64,000 bases of DNA from Rhodospirillaceae bacterium (GTDB lineage: Bacteria > Pseudomonadota > Alphaproteobacteria > Bin65). The position numbers and the translations under genes are program-made. Below, piece after piece: positions 34,311 through 44,557 of the stretch. The notes beneath the pieces were generated by a model. That model was given only the letters and a program-made list of their open reading frames with translations, ran no database searches and was not told the DNA's origin. The DNA is taken from assembly GCA_011523655.1 (NCBI GenBank), contig WTGH01000039.1, forward strand, positions 1 to 64,000. The letters are read 5' to 3'. How positions within the stretch are numbered: position 1 is the stretch's first letter; every line of letters starts with the position of its first letter.

Positions 34311-34324
34311 GGCGGAGGCACACG

Positions 34325-36178
34325 ATGCGCTGGTTTCTGCGCGGTGCAATCGGTTTGGCGGTTGTCGCGATCCTCGTCGTCGTGGTCGCGGTCATTACTG
34401 TCGGTACAACCAATTTCACGGCCTACCGCGACGACATCGCCGCCGCTGTGGAGGACGCCACCGGTCGGAATGTCACAATCGGCGGCCGGATCGAGCAGAA
34501 TATTCTGACCTCATCGCCTTCGATTGGGCTGACCGACCTGGCGGTCGCCAACGCGAATTGGGGTTCGCGGCCACAGATGTTGACGGCAAAACGCGCCGAA
34601 ATCGAAATCGCCCTGCTGCCGCTGATTGGCGGCGTAATCAAGGTGACGCGCTTTCGATTGACCGGCGCGGACCTGCTGCTCGAGACGAACGCCGAAGGCA
34701 CCGCGAACTGGCTGTTTGCCGGAACGGTCGGCGAAGATTCCGGAGCACCGTCCGAGACGCCCGACAATACCGCGTCTTCCACGGTGCCGGTTGTACCGCT
34801 GTTGAAGCATGTCCGGATCGAGGAGTCCGTCGTCACCTTCCGCGACGGCCGCAACGGGCTGATCAGCAGGCTGCGGATCGATAAGGTCGCTGCGCAGGCT
34901 CCGACCTACGAAAGCGCCATCGCCTTCAGCGCCCGCGGCGCCTACAACGGCCTCGCCGTTGCCGCGGAAGGGGCTCTCGGCCAGCTCGACGCCCTGTACC
35001 GGCGGGTCCGGAATTACCCGGTGGCTGTAGCGCTAACGGTCGGGCGGAGCGGGTTGCGGGCTTCCGGCACGGCCGATCTCTCCGGCCCTCTGCCGGAAAT
35101 TTCAGGCAGCATCGATGCCGAGTTGCTGGACCTCGATCAGATTGCGGCTGTAACCGGCCGGGGCGGTGGCAAGCCCGAGTCGGCGAAGAGCGGGGAGTCG
35201 GGCGGGACCGCAACGCGGAACCCGGGCGGAGCGCCTGTCATATTCCCGGAAGACGAACTGCCGCTTGGCATTCTCGGCCTCGTCAACGGGAAAATCACGA
35301 TCGGAATGAAACGGCTGGTCGTGGCGCGCAATGCATTCGAAAGGGTGCGGGCCGAAGTTGCGCTCCGGGACGGCCGGGTGGCAGTGCGCAAATTCAGCAG
35401 CCGGCTGGCCAAGGGCCGGATTGCCGGCGCTCTGCGGCTCGACATCGGCAGTCGGACGCCGAAATTTGCCGCCGATTTGTGGGCGTCGCGAATATCCTCC
35501 GGTGCGGTGCTTCTGCAGGCGCTCGGTGAACCTCTGATCGACGCTCCCGTAGCTGCGCGCGTCCGCGTCTCCGGCGCCGGGCGTTCGGCACATGCCATAG
35601 CCTCGACGCTCGAGGGGCTGGTCACGATGACGATCGGACGGGGACCCGTCGCCAACCGTCTGTTCGACGTCGCGACGACCGATTTTCTGAAATTGCTGGC
35701 CCGGAAGCGTGGCGGGCTCCGGGTCGATTGCGGCGAATTCGCACTGCAGTTTGACGGCCGTGGCGTCGGGCAGGGCAGACAGCTCGTGCTCGATACGAAC
35801 AGGGTGACCTTTTACGGGCAGGGCGCCGTGGACCTCGGGCGCGAATCAATGGATTTCCGTTTCGTCCCGGCCGGCAAGGGAGTCAGCCTGACTCGGTTGG
35901 CGAGCATTCTTCCGATTTCGATCGCCGGTTCTCTGACCCGCCCCGACATATCGGTCGAGCCGACGGCTATCCCGAAACGGGCGGCAACCGAATTGCTCGG
36001 GCTTGTCACGCGGCCTTTCCGGGCACCGAAGGGCAAGACCGACGCGCGCCGGAAATGCGGGGCGCCAGAGGCGGCCGAAACGTCCGGTCCGAGGGAGAAT
36101 CCCCGCGCCAAGAAAGGCAAATCGGGATCCGGGCGTTTGCTGGACGACCTCAAGAAGCTCAACCCGTTTCGCGAATGA
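34325..36178 (+). CDS. AsmA family protein
   Basis: N-terminal TM, ...GRNVTIGGRIEQ.. AsmA N-terminal pattern and C-terminal AsmA repeat region. Confidence 0.82.
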   Translation: MRWFLRGAIGLAVVAILVVVVAVITVGTTNFTAYRDDIAAAVEDATGRNVTIGGRIEQNILTSSPSIGLTDLAVANANWGSRPQMLTAKRAEIEIALLPLIGGVIKVTRFRLTGADLLLETNAEGTANWLFAGTVGEDSGAPSETPDNTASSTVPVVPLLKHVRIEESVVTFRDGRNGLISRLRIDKVAAQAPTYESAIAFSARGAYNGLAVAAEGALGQLDALYRRVRNYPVAVALTVGRSGLRASGTADLSGPLPEISGSIDAELLDLDQIAAVTGRGGGKPESAKSGESGGTATRNPGGAPVIFPEDELPLGILGLVNGKITIGMKRLVVARNAFERVRAEVALRDGRVAVRKFSSRLAKGRIAGALRLDIGSRTPKFAADLWASRISSGAVLLQALGEPLIDAPVAARVRVSGAGRSAHAIASTLEGLVTMTIGRGPVANRLFDVATTDFLKLLARKRGGLRVDCGEFALQFDGRGVGQGRQLVLDTNRVTFYGQGAVDLGRESMDFRFVPAGKGVSLTRLASILPISIAGSLTRPDISVEPTAIPKRAATELLGLVTRPFRAPKGKTDARRKCGAPEAAETSGPRENPRAKKGKSGSGRLLDDLKKLNPFRE

Positions 36179-36870
36179 AACGGTTTTACAGGTCGGCCGC
36201 CGTCGAGGAGTTTGACGGCGGCTTCGGGATTTCGCTCGATGGCCGGCCGGTCCGGACGCCGGCCCGCGCGGCGTTGCGTGTCCCGACCAGAGCGCTTGCC
36301 GAGGCTTTATGCGAAGAATGGGCCGCGCAAGGCGATCGTGTCGATCCCTTGTCGATGCCGCTCTCGCAGCTTGCAAACAACGCGCTCGACCGGATGTCGG
36401 ACGCACGGCGGGAAACGGTCGCCGAGTTGGTGCGATACGGTGAAACCGATCTCCTGTGCTACCGCGCCGAGCGGCCCGAAGCTCTTGTCACCCGGCAGGC
36501 GGCGCTGTGGCAGCCGCTGCTGGATTGGCTGGAGCGCCGCCACGGAATCGCGTTGCGCACGGTCGTCGGTGTGCCCCCGCAGCCCCAAGACCCGGATACG
36601 ATTGCACGGTTGGAACGGGTAATCGACGCGCACGACAATTTCGCGCTCACCGCGCTACATATGGGGGTGACCGGCGCCGGCTCCATCGTGATCGGCCTTG
36701 CGATGATGGAAGGCGAAATATCCGCTGATGAGACCGCTGCGGCGGCCTTTCTGGACGAACGGCACCAGATCGAGCAATGGGGCGCCGACGAGGAGGCCGA
36801 AGCGCGTCTGACCCGCGGATGTACCGATCTTGCCTTGGCGTGGCGGTTCGGCAATCTGCTTCGCGTCTGA
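36175..36870 (+). CDS. ATP12 family F1-ATPase assembly chaperone
   Basis: [57 protein letters not shown] overlap with AsmA-like gene. Confidence 0.92.
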   Translation: MKRFYRSAAVEEFDGGFGISLDGRPVRTPARAALRVPTRALAEALCEEWAAQGDRVDPLSMPLSQLANNALDRMSDARRETVAELVRYGETDLLCYRAERPEALVTRQAALWQPLLDWLERRHGIALRTVVGVPPQPQDPDTIARLERVIDAHDNFALTALHMGVTGAGSIVIGLAMMEGEISADETAAAAFLDERHQIEQWGADEEAEARLTRGCTDLALAWRFGNLLRV

Positions 36871-36968
36871 CCCGGCCGGCCGGGCGAAACCGCAACGGAC
36901 TGGTCACGATCCGGGCAGGATGCTCTAATCCCGATCCGGCGCTCACCAATCGGGGCGGGAAATTGGTT

Positions 36969-38501
36969 ATGCAGGAAATTCTTGCAGAACTTGGCAAACG
37001 GCGCGAAGCAGCTCGACTCGGCGGCGGCCAGAGGCGGATCGAGGCCCAGCATGCCAAGGGCAAATTGACGGCGCGCGAGCGGCTCGACGTGCTGCTCGAT
37101 TCGGACAGTTTCGAAGAATACGACATGTTCGTCGAGCATCGCTGCGCCGATTTCGGCATGGAAGAACAGCGGGTGCCGAGCGACGGCGTCGTCACCGGCT
37201 GGGGCCGTATAAATGGCCGGACCGTGTTCGTGTTCAGCCAGGACTTTACCGTCTTCGGCGGGTCGCTGTCCGAAGCCCACGCCGAGAAAATCTGTAAGGT
37301 CATGGACCAGGCGATGAAGGTCGGCGCGCCGGTCATCGGCCTCAACGATTCCGGCGGCGCGCGTATCCAGGAAGGCGTCGCCTCGCTCGCCGGCTATGCC
37401 GAGGTGTTCCAGCGCAACGTGATGGCGTCCGGCGTCATCCCGCAGATTTCCTGCGTCATGGGCCCGTGCGCGGGCGGCGCGGTCTATTCCCCGGCCATGA
37501 CCGACTTCATCTTCATGGTCGAAGACAGTTCCTACATGTTCGTGACCGGGCCGGAGGTCGTGAAGACCGTCACCCACGAGGAGGTCACGGCCGAGGAACT
37601 GGGCGGCGCGATCACCCATTCCTCGAAATCCGGCGTCTCCGACATGGCCTTCGAGAACGATATCGAGGCCCTGCTGCAGCTGCGCCGGTTTGTCGATTTC
37701 CTACCGACATCGAACCGGGAGGCGACGCCACAGCGCGATTGGGAAGATCCGGTCGACCGGCCGGAGCCTTCGCTGGATTCGTTGGTCCCGGACAATCCGA
37801 ACAAGCCCTACGATATCAAGGAACTGATCCTGAAGGTTGCCGACGACGGCGATTTCTTCGAACTTCAGCCAGACCACGCCGCGAATATCGTCATCGGTTT
37901 CGGCCGGATGGCGGGGCGCACGGTCGGCTTCGTCGCCAACCAGCCGATGGTGCTGGCTGGTTGCCTCGATATCAACTCGTCGCGCAAGGCGGCGCGTTTC
38001 GTGCGCTTCTGCGACTGTTTCAACATCCCGATTGTGACCTTTGTCGATGTGCCCGGTTTTCTGCCCGGCACGGCGCAGGAGTATGGCGGCATCATCAAAC
38101 ACGGCGCGAAGCTGCTGTTTGCCTATGCCGAAGCAACCGTGCCGAAAGTGACGGTCATCACCCGCAAGGCCTATGGCGGCGCCTACGACGTCATGGCCTC
38201 GAAGCATCTGCGCGGCGACGTCAACTATGCCTGGCCGCAGGCCGAGATCGCCGTGATGGGGCCGAAAGGCGCGGTCGAGATCATTTTCCGCGAAGACCGG
38301 GACGACGCGGACAAGATCGAGGCGCGGACTGAGGAATACCGCCGCAAGTTCGCCAACCCCTTCATCGCCGGGCGCCGCGGCTTCATCGACGACGTGATCA
38401 TGCCGCGCAGCACGCGCCGCCGCATCTGCCGTTCGCTCGAATTGCTACGCAACAAGAGGCTTGAAAACCCCTGGAAGAAGCACGCGAACATTCCGCTGTA
38501 G
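36969..38501 (+). CDS. pccB: Propionyl-CoA carboxylase beta chain (carboxyltransferase)
   Basis: Carboxyltransferase domain, 510 aa; pccA nearby. Confidence 0.92.
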   Translation: MQEILAELGKRREAARLGGGQRRIEAQHAKGKLTARERLDVLLDSDSFEEYDMFVEHRCADFGMEEQRVPSDGVVTGWGRINGRTVFVFSQDFTVFGGSLSEAHAEKICKVMDQAMKVGAPVIGLNDSGGARIQEGVASLAGYAEVFQRNVMASGVIPQISCVMGPCAGGAVYSPAMTDFIFMVEDSSYMFVTGPEVVKTVTHEEVTAEELGGAITHSSKSGVSDMAFENDIEALLQLRRFVDFLPTSNREATPQRDWEDPVDRPEPSLDSLVPDNPNKPYDIKELILKVADDGDFFELQPDHAANIVIGFGRMAGRTVGFVANQPMVLAGCLDINSSRKAARFVRFCDCFNIPIVTFVDVPGFLPGTAQEYGGIIKHGAKLLFAYAEATVPKVTVITRKAYGGAYDVMASKHLRGDVNYAWPQAEIAVMGPKGAVEIIFREDRDDADKIEARTEEYRRKFANPFIAGRRGFIDDVIMPRSTRRRICRSLELLRNKRLENPWKKHANIPL

Positions 38502-38537
38502 AACGGCCGGCGGCGGCGCAGTCTTTCAAACGGCCAA

Positions 38538-39104
38538 TCAATCTTTCCGCCGCTCGGGCGAACGGGGCAGCAACATCCGCCGCAGCGTCGAGTTCCGGTC
38601 GATGAAATGGTGCTTGAGCGCCGCGCCGGCGTGAACAGCGGCGAGGGCGATGCCGCTGTAGGCCAGGTAATAGTGCAGGTCAATGGCAAGGTCGCGCAGC
38701 CCTTCGGATGTCCCGAGGACGGCTGGCACTTCGAACAGGCCGAACATGTCGATGCCGGCGCCCTCAGACGTCGAGATAACGTAGCCGGTCGCCGGCACAA
38801 GGACGATGAGCGCGTTCAGGAGCCAGTGCATGGCGGTTGCGCCGGCGCGCTCGTGCCGCTTCAGATCCGCGGCCAGGGCGGGTTTCGGATCGGCCGGACG
38901 CCAGCCGATTTTGGCAAGGGCGAGCGCCAGGGCGACGATCCCGATCGCCTTATGAAGGGCGAGGGAATCGTTGTACCAAGGATCGTAGTAACTCAGTCCG
39001 ACCATCCAAACGCCGAGCCCGACGAGCCCGACGAAGGTCAGGGCGAGGGCCCAGTGAAAGGAAATCGAGACCAGGCCGTAGCGGTTCCGGCCGTTCTTCC
39101 ACAT
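38538..39104 (-). CDS. Cytochrome b561
   Basis: MWKNGRNRYGLVSISFHWALALTFVGL...; membrane His pattern. Confidence 0.88.
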   Translation of the reverse strand: MWKNGRNRYGLVSISFHWALALTFVGLVGLGVWMVGLSYYDPWYNDSLALHKAIGIVALALALAKIGWRPADPKPALAADLKRHERAGATAMHWLLNALIVLVPATGYVISTSEGAGIDMFGLFEVPAVLGTSEGLRDLAIDLHYYLAYSGIALAAVHAGAALKHHFIDRNSTLRRMLLPRSPERRKD

Positions 39105-39148
39105 GGCGTGTCCCCCAGGGGTGGCGGAACGCCGGATTCCAACCATCC

Positions 39149-39721
39149 CTACTTGCGAATTCCCTCGATCGAAAGGAAGAAATGCACCGTGTCGGACGCC
39201 GGGCCCAGGCTCCTGCCGGCGCCGAAAGCCTTGCGCGACAGGGTGACCGAGCCCTCGAATCCGGTGCGGTAGCCGCCCCACGGATCGTTGCCTTCGCCGG
39301 TTTTCTTCACCGCGATGGCGATCGGCTTGGTGACGCCCATCAGCGTCAGGTTCCCATTCATCGTGCCGCCGTTGGCATTGCCCTCATAGCCGGTGCTGAC
39401 GAAGGTCGCCCTGGGAAACTTCCGCACGTTCAGGAAGTCGGGCGAGCGCAGATGCTTGTCGCGTTCGGCATGGCCCGAGTCGATGCTGGCCGTGTCGATC
39501 TCGACCGATATTTTCTGGCCGCCCGGTCCGGCTGCCGGATCGAAGGCGAAGCTGCCCGAAATCTTGTCGAAGACGCCAATCATCCAGGAAAAGCCGAGAT
39601 GGCTGATCCTGAATTGGACAAAGCTGTGGCCCGGATCGATCCGGTACTCGGCGGCCCGGCTGGCCGTTGCCGAGAATGCGATGGCGGCGGCAAGGATGGC
39701 AGCCAGTGTGCGTGCTTTCAT
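39149..39721 (-). CDS. YceI family periplasmic protein
   Basis: Signal peptide + YRIDPGHSFVQFRISHLGFS... Confidence 0.92.
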   Translation of the reverse strand: MKARTLAAILAAAIAFSATASRAAEYRIDPGHSFVQFRISHLGFSWMIGVFDKISGSFAFDPAAGPGGQKISVEIDTASIDSGHAERDKHLRSPDFLNVRKFPRATFVSTGYEGNANGGTMNGNLTLMGVTKPIAIAVKKTGEGNDPWGGYRTGFEGSVTLSRKAFGAGRSLGPASDTVHFFLSIEGIRK

Positions 39722-40132
39722 GGTTCGAGGCTCCGTTCGGATGAATCTGGTCAACCGGAAAGAGGCAGGCAGGTTACGGTTCCATATTGACGGCGGACAG
39801 CGCATCAAGCAATTTTTCTTCTGTATCGAAAATTACTGAAAGAAAAAACAAGATTGCCCTTACCAGTTCGATATAAGAGTTCGCCAAGTAATTACGATAC
39901 CACTGCCAATAACGAAAGCGGCGTGACAATTATCAATAAAATCCGCCTGCAACGCAGCCGTTCTGCACCCGGTGGCCCGGAACGAAATGTATCCGGCGCG
40001 TTGCAAGCGCCGCCGTTTCGGCAAAGTCGTTCGAACCGGCCTTTGCACAAACGGATGCTCGCCCTGGGCCATGCATCGCCCGATTCGCTGACCGAGGCGG
40101 CTGCCGGATTCCGTCGTTCGGCAGGCGCCGGT

Positions 40133-40489
40133 TCAGGATTTGCTCAGGGCGGACAGCTTCAGTTCGTGCTGATTGCCGAGCCAGGTCGCATAGTCCCTGT
40201 GATCGGCCAGGTCGTCACCAGTCAGCGGGTGGAGAAAGACGTCGAGCTCGCCACGGTTGAGAATGAGAAAAGGCAAGAGTTCGCCGAGTTGTTCGGCCTT
40301 GAAGGCGATCTGATAGCTCCACTGCGGATGAGGGCCGACCGGAAAGTCCCGCCATCGCCCCATGGCGATATCGAAACGGGCTTCGACCGCTTCGCGCAGC
40401 AAGGCAGCCGCCGGCTTCGATTCCGCCGTGTAATAGACATGGGCGTGGTAAGCCTCGATGGAAGCGGGATCGGCTGTATCGATGGTCAT
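40133..40489 (-). CDS. DOPA 4,5-dioxygenase family protein
   Basis: YHAHVYY ... GPHPQWSYQIAF ... LHPLTGDDLADHRDYATWLG. Confidence 0.88.
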   Translation of the reverse strand: MTIDTADPASIEAYHAHVYYTAESKPAAALLREAVEARFDIAMGRWRDFPVGPHPQWSYQIAFKAEQLGELLPFLILNRGELDVFLHPLTGDDLADHRDYATWLGNQHELKLSALSKS

Positions 40490-40620
40490 CACTGTTGCCT
40501 TTAAGCCGGCCGTGCGGCGCCGATATAAGTTTTCTGCACCGCCGTGGCGACGCCCGGTCTGTACCTGATCGGCGCCCCGCGATAAACAGATTGCAAAGCG
40601 TTCGTTCCCGGAAGCCCGCC

Positions 40621-42627
40621 ATGTTCGAGAAAATTCTGGTCGCCAACCGCGGCGAGATCGCCTGCCGGGTGATGAAGACGGCAAAGCGGCTGGGGATCGC
40701 CACCGTCGCCGTCTATTCCGAGGCGGACCGCGACGCCCTGCACGTTGCCATGGCCGACGAGGCCGTCGCCATCGGGCCGGCGCCTTCTGCAGAATCCTAT
40801 CTGGTTGCCGACAGGATAATAACGGCTTGCAAGGAAACCGGGGCGGATGCGGTCCATCCCGGCTACGGTTTTCTTTCGGAGAACACCGGCTTTGCCGAAG
40901 CGCTGGCCGCGGCCGGCATTGCATTCATCGGTCCGCCGCCGGCCGCCATCGCCGCCATGGGCGACAAGATCGAATCCAAGCGCATTGCGATGAAGGCGGG
41001 CGTCAACACGATTCCCGGCCATGTCGGCGTCATCCCGGACGATGCCGAGGCGCTGAAGATCGCCGAAGACATCGGCTTTCCCGTCATGATCAAGGCGTCG
41101 GCCGGTGGCGGCGGCAAGGGCATGCGCATCGCCCGCGCAGCGTCGGAGCTGGCCGAGGGCTTCCGGCTGGCGACCAGCGAGGCCCGCAGCTCTTTCGCCG
41201 ACGACCGGGTCTTCATAGAGAAATTTATCGAAGACCCGCGGCATATCGAAATCCAGGTGCTCGCCGATGCCCACGGCAACGTCGTGTATCTGAACGAACG
41301 CGAATGCTCGATCCAGCGCCGCCACCAGAAGGTGATCGAGGAAGCGCCGTCACCGTTCATCGACGAAGCGACGCGGCGCGCGATGGGCGATCAGGCGGTC
41401 GCCCTGGCGAAGAATGTCGGTTATTGCTCGGCCGGGACCGTCGAGTTTATCGTCGACACAAATCGCAATTTCTATTTTCTGGAGATGAATACGCGCCTCC
41501 AAGTCGAGCATCCGATAACCGAGTTGATTACCAGCCTTGATCTGGTCGAGCAGATGATCCGCGTCGCTGCCGGCGAGAAACTGTCCTTCGGTCAGGACGA
41601 GGTGACGCTGAGCGGATGGGCGATGGAAAGCCGGGTCTACGCCGAAGATCCTCTGCGCGGATTTCTGCCGTCGATCGGCCGGCTGGTGCGCTACATCGCG
41701 CCCGAAGAAAGCGAAACCGTCCGCGTCGACACCGGAGTCGGCGAAGGGTCTGAAATCTCAATGTATTACGACCCGATGATCGCCAAGCTGGTCAGCTACG
41801 GTGCGACCCGGGATGAGGCGATTGACGAAATGCGCCGGGCGCTCGACGGCTACTATGTCCGCGGCGTGAACCACAACATGCAATTCCTGTCGGCCGTCAT
41901 GCAGCATCCGCGGTTCGTCGCCGGCAACCTGACGACCGGCTTCATTGACGAGGAGTTTCCCGACGGGTTCAAGGGCGTAACGCCGGGATCGACGGAAACC
42001 GGAACGCTCGCCGCAATCGCCGCTGCGGTGGCGCAGATCGTGCGCGAACGAGAAAGGTCAATCGGTCCGGATGAACCGGCATCGGTGGAGCCGGCCCATT
42101 GGGTCGTCCAGCTCGGTGCGGACTATGTCGACACTTTCATCGAGGGTGAACCCGGCGATGTCGAAGTGACGATCGGACACCCGCCAGCCGATGGCGCCGA
42201 CGACCGCATGATCATTCCGGTGCTGACCGGCTGGCGCCTCGGTGAGCCGTTGTTCAGGGGGCAGGTTGGTGGCGCGCAGGTGACCGCGCAGATCGACCTA
42301 GAAGGCAGCGGATGGCAGATCGGGCACGGCGGTGTAGCGGTGACAGCACGCGTCCTGCGGCCGGCAATTGCGCGGCTGGCGGCCACGATGCCGGTCAAGG
42401 AAGCGCCGGATATGTCGAAATACCTGCTCTCGCCGATGCCGGGCCTGCTGGTTTCGGTGGCGGTGACCGGTGGACAGCGCGTGAAGGCCGGCGAAGAGCT
42501 GGCGGTTGTCGAAGCCATGAAGATGGAAAATGTCCTGCGCGCCGAACAGGATGGCGAAGTGAAGGCCGTCCATGCCAGCCCGGGCGATTCGCTGACGGTG
42601 GACCAGAAGATCGTCGAGTTCGCCTGA
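40621..42627 (+). CDS. pccA: Acetyl/propionyl-CoA carboxylase alpha chain (biotin carboxylase + BCCP)
   Basis: MFEKILVANRGEIACRV..., C-terminal EAMKMEN biotinyl motif. Confidence 0.94.
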   Translation: MFEKILVANRGEIACRVMKTAKRLGIATVAVYSEADRDALHVAMADEAVAIGPAPSAESYLVADRIITACKETGADAVHPGYGFLSENTGFAEALAAAGIAFIGPPPAAIAAMGDKIESKRIAMKAGVNTIPGHVGVIPDDAEALKIAEDIGFPVMIKASAGGGGKGMRIARAASELAEGFRLATSEARSSFADDRVFIEKFIEDPRHIEIQVLADAHGNVVYLNERECSIQRRHQKVIEEAPSPFIDEATRRAMGDQAVALAKNVGYCSAGTVEFIVDTNRNFYFLEMNTRLQVEHPITELITSLDLVEQMIRVAAGEKLSFGQDEVTLSGWAMESRVYAEDPLRGFLPSIGRLVRYIAPEESETVRVDTGVGEGSEISMYYDPMIAKLVSYGATRDEAIDEMRRALDGYYVRGVNHNMQFLSAVMQHPRFVAGNLTTGFIDEEFPDGFKGVTPGSTETGTLAAIAAAVAQIVRERERSIGPDEPASVEPAHWVVQLGADYVDTFIEGEPGDVEVTIGHPPADGADDRMIIPVLTGWRLGEPLFRGQVGGAQVTAQIDLEGSGWQIGHGGVAVTARVLRPAIARLAATMPVKEAPDMSKYLLSPMPGLLVSVAVTGGQRVKAGEELAVVEAMKMENVLRAEQDGEVKAVHASPGDSLTVDQKIVEFA

Positions 42628-42679
42628 CACGCAACCGGCCGGATGCTTCGGTCTATCGCTTGCAATCCGGGACCGGCAG

Positions 42680-42973
42680 ATGGGAAAAGGGATGCCGGAA
42701 ACAGCCGTGCATCTGCGCATTTTCGGAAAAGTCCAGAATGTCTGGTTCCGCGGCTGGCTGGTCGAAATGGCGGATGGCGCGGGGCTCAGAGGCTGGGTCC
42801 GCAACCGGTCGGACGGATCTGTCGAAGCGTTGTTGATCGGTCCGAATAGCCTCGTGCAGGAGGTGGCCGGCCATTGCCGGTCTGGTCCGCCGGCCGCTGT
42901 TGTCGGCAGCGTCCGGGCCACGCCGTCGAGCGATGACGGATCGACCGGCTTCCGGCTGCGTTCCTCTTTGTGA
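42680..42973 (+). CDS. Acylphosphatase
   Basis: GKVQNVWFRGWLVEMA...GWVRNRSDGSVEALLIG. Confidence 0.9.
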   Translation: MGKGMPETAVHLRIFGKVQNVWFRGWLVEMADGAGLRGWVRNRSDGSVEALLIGPNSLVQEVAGHCRSGPPAAVVGSVRATPSSDDGSTGFRLRSSL

Positions 42974-43010
42974 CCGGGGGACGTGGCCGGCATGGGAAAC
43001 GAGTTCGCAC

Positions 43011-43526
43011 ATGGGCCGATTGTTGATCGAGGGAATCCCCTTTCATGTCGACAACATGGGGGGATATGTCGGCAAGCCGATCGGCGAGAGCGATTGGTTG
43101 TCGATTGACCAGCCGCGGATCGACCTGTTCAGCGAGGCGACGGAAGACCGAAACCCGCTGCATGTCGATCCGGCGTGGGCTGCCGCCAACGGCCCGTTCG
43201 GCAGCACGATCGCCCACGGGTTTCTCACCCTTTCCCTGCTGAGCTTTCTCTCCCGAAGCGGCGACCTGCAGCCCGACGGCGTCGACTACGGCATCAATCT
43301 CGGTTTTGAGCGGATAAGATTCCTCGCGCCGGTGACCGTCGGCGACCGCATCAAGCTGCGTTTGACCTTGATGGAGATCAAACCGCGCGGCGAGGGCAAG
43401 TGGCAGTACAAGCTGCGCTGTTCGATCGTCACGGAAAAAACCGGAAAGACAGCGCTGAGCGCGGTCTGGCTGGTGCTGTTCGTCAGTGCGGCGCGCGCGG
43501 GAGAAGACGGCCGACCGTTTGGCTGA
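43011..43526 (+). CDS. MaoC-like (hotdog) dehydratase
   Basis: ATEDRNPLHVDPAWAAANGPFGSTIAHGFLTLSLL. Confidence 0.88.
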   Translation: MGRLLIEGIPFHVDNMGGYVGKPIGESDWLSIDQPRIDLFSEATEDRNPLHVDPAWAAANGPFGSTIAHGFLTLSLLSFLSRSGDLQPDGVDYGINLGFERIRFLAPVTVGDRIKLRLTLMEIKPRGEGKWQYKLRCSIVTEKTGKTALSAVWLVLFVSAARAGEDGRPFG

Positions 43527-44196
43527 AGGTCGATTTCAGCGCGGCATCGAGATCGGCCATCGACGCTCCGGTCCCGAGGTCGGCCAGCGAGGTTATGCCA
43601 TAGCGCGGATCGTCTATGCCACACGGCAGGATGCGCCCGAATTCCGCCAGGTCCGGCGCGACGTTGATCGAGATACCGTGATAGCTCACCCAGCGGCGAA
43701 GCCGGATGCCGAGGGCGGCGATCTTGTCCTCGCAGCCGGGTCCCTTGTCGGCCGACCGGTCGACCCACAGGCCGACCCGGCCTTTCCGGGCAACGGCGTT
43801 CACGCCCAGCTCGCCGAGCGCCGCCGCGATCCAAGCCTCCAGCGCGTAGACGAGCTGGCGCACATCCCGGCGTCGGCGGTTCAAGTCCAGCATGGGATAG
43901 ACGATACGCTGGCCGGGGCCATGCCAGGTGTAGCGCCCGCCGCGCCCGACCAAGAAAACCGGCAAGTCGCCGGGATTGCGCAGTTCGGATGGCGCGGCGC
44001 TGGTTCCGGCGGTCAGCACAGGCTCGTGCTCGAGCAGCCAGATCGTTTCGCCCGTACGGCCTGCGAGAATGGCCTCGACCCGACGCTCCATATCGCGGAG
44101 CGCCGGTCCGTAGGGGCGCGGCGCCGACGCCGTCGACCATTCCGGTTCTGCGGCGGTTGCCGTTTCCGCTCCGGCATTTTCGCTGGGAGAATTCAT
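43483..44196 (-). CDS. lipB: Octanoyl-(ACP):protein N-octanoyltransferase LipB
   Basis: LLEHEPVLTAGTSA, RGGRYTWHGPGQRIVYPML, DKIAALGIRLRRWVSYHGISIN, PCGI. Confidence 0.94.
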   Translation of the reverse strand: MNSPSENAGAETATAAEPEWSTASAPRPYGPALRDMERRVEAILAGRTGETIWLLEHEPVLTAGTSAAPSELRNPGDLPVFLVGRGGRYTWHGPGQRIVYPMLDLNRRRRDVRQLVYALEAWIAAALGELGVNAVARKGRVGLWVDRSADKGPGCEDKIAALGIRLRRWVSYHGISINVAPDLAEFGRILPCGIDDPRYGITSLADLGTGASMADLDAALKSTFSQTVGRLLPRAPH

Positions 44197-44365
44197 TTGC
44201 GCATCCCCCTCACCGCGCCTCGTCTTGCGCCGATTTGGCCGCTTTGGCCGCCGACGCTGCCGCCTATATAAGCTGTCTTCGGTCGCCGGTCCCTGGAATC
44301 CATATCGGCGCTTTACATCGGTCGGCCATTCGATCAGACAGTTTCGGTCGAACGGGGCGTCGCAT

Positions 44366-44452
44366 GCGGTCGTGGCGGAATTGGTAGACGCGCAGCGTTG
44401 AGGTCGCTGTGGGCGAAAGCCCGTGGAAGTTCGAGTCTTCTCGACCGCACCA
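44366..44452 (+). tRNA. tRNA-Leu (anticodon GAG)
   Basis: Acceptor GCGGTCG/CGACCGC, anticodon loop TTGAGGT, long variable arm GGGCGAAAGCCC, encoded CCA. Confidence 0.96.
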
Positions 44453-44479
44453 GACCATCTAAGGTTCGGCAGGCCGGCT

Positions 44480-44518
44480 CCCTTGAGACACGGGCGGGGG
44501 CCCTTGTGACACGGGCGG
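44480..44518 (+). repeat. Tandem direct repeat (2 x 18 bp, 21-bp period) between tRNA-Leu and mgtE
   Basis: CCCTTGAGACACGGGCGG / CCCTTGTGACACGGGCGG, 17/18 identical; second unit is an imperfect dyad. Confidence 0.7.
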
Positions 44519-44557
44519 CCGGCGATTGATTTGTTGCCGAGCCGGGGGATTCCGGGC

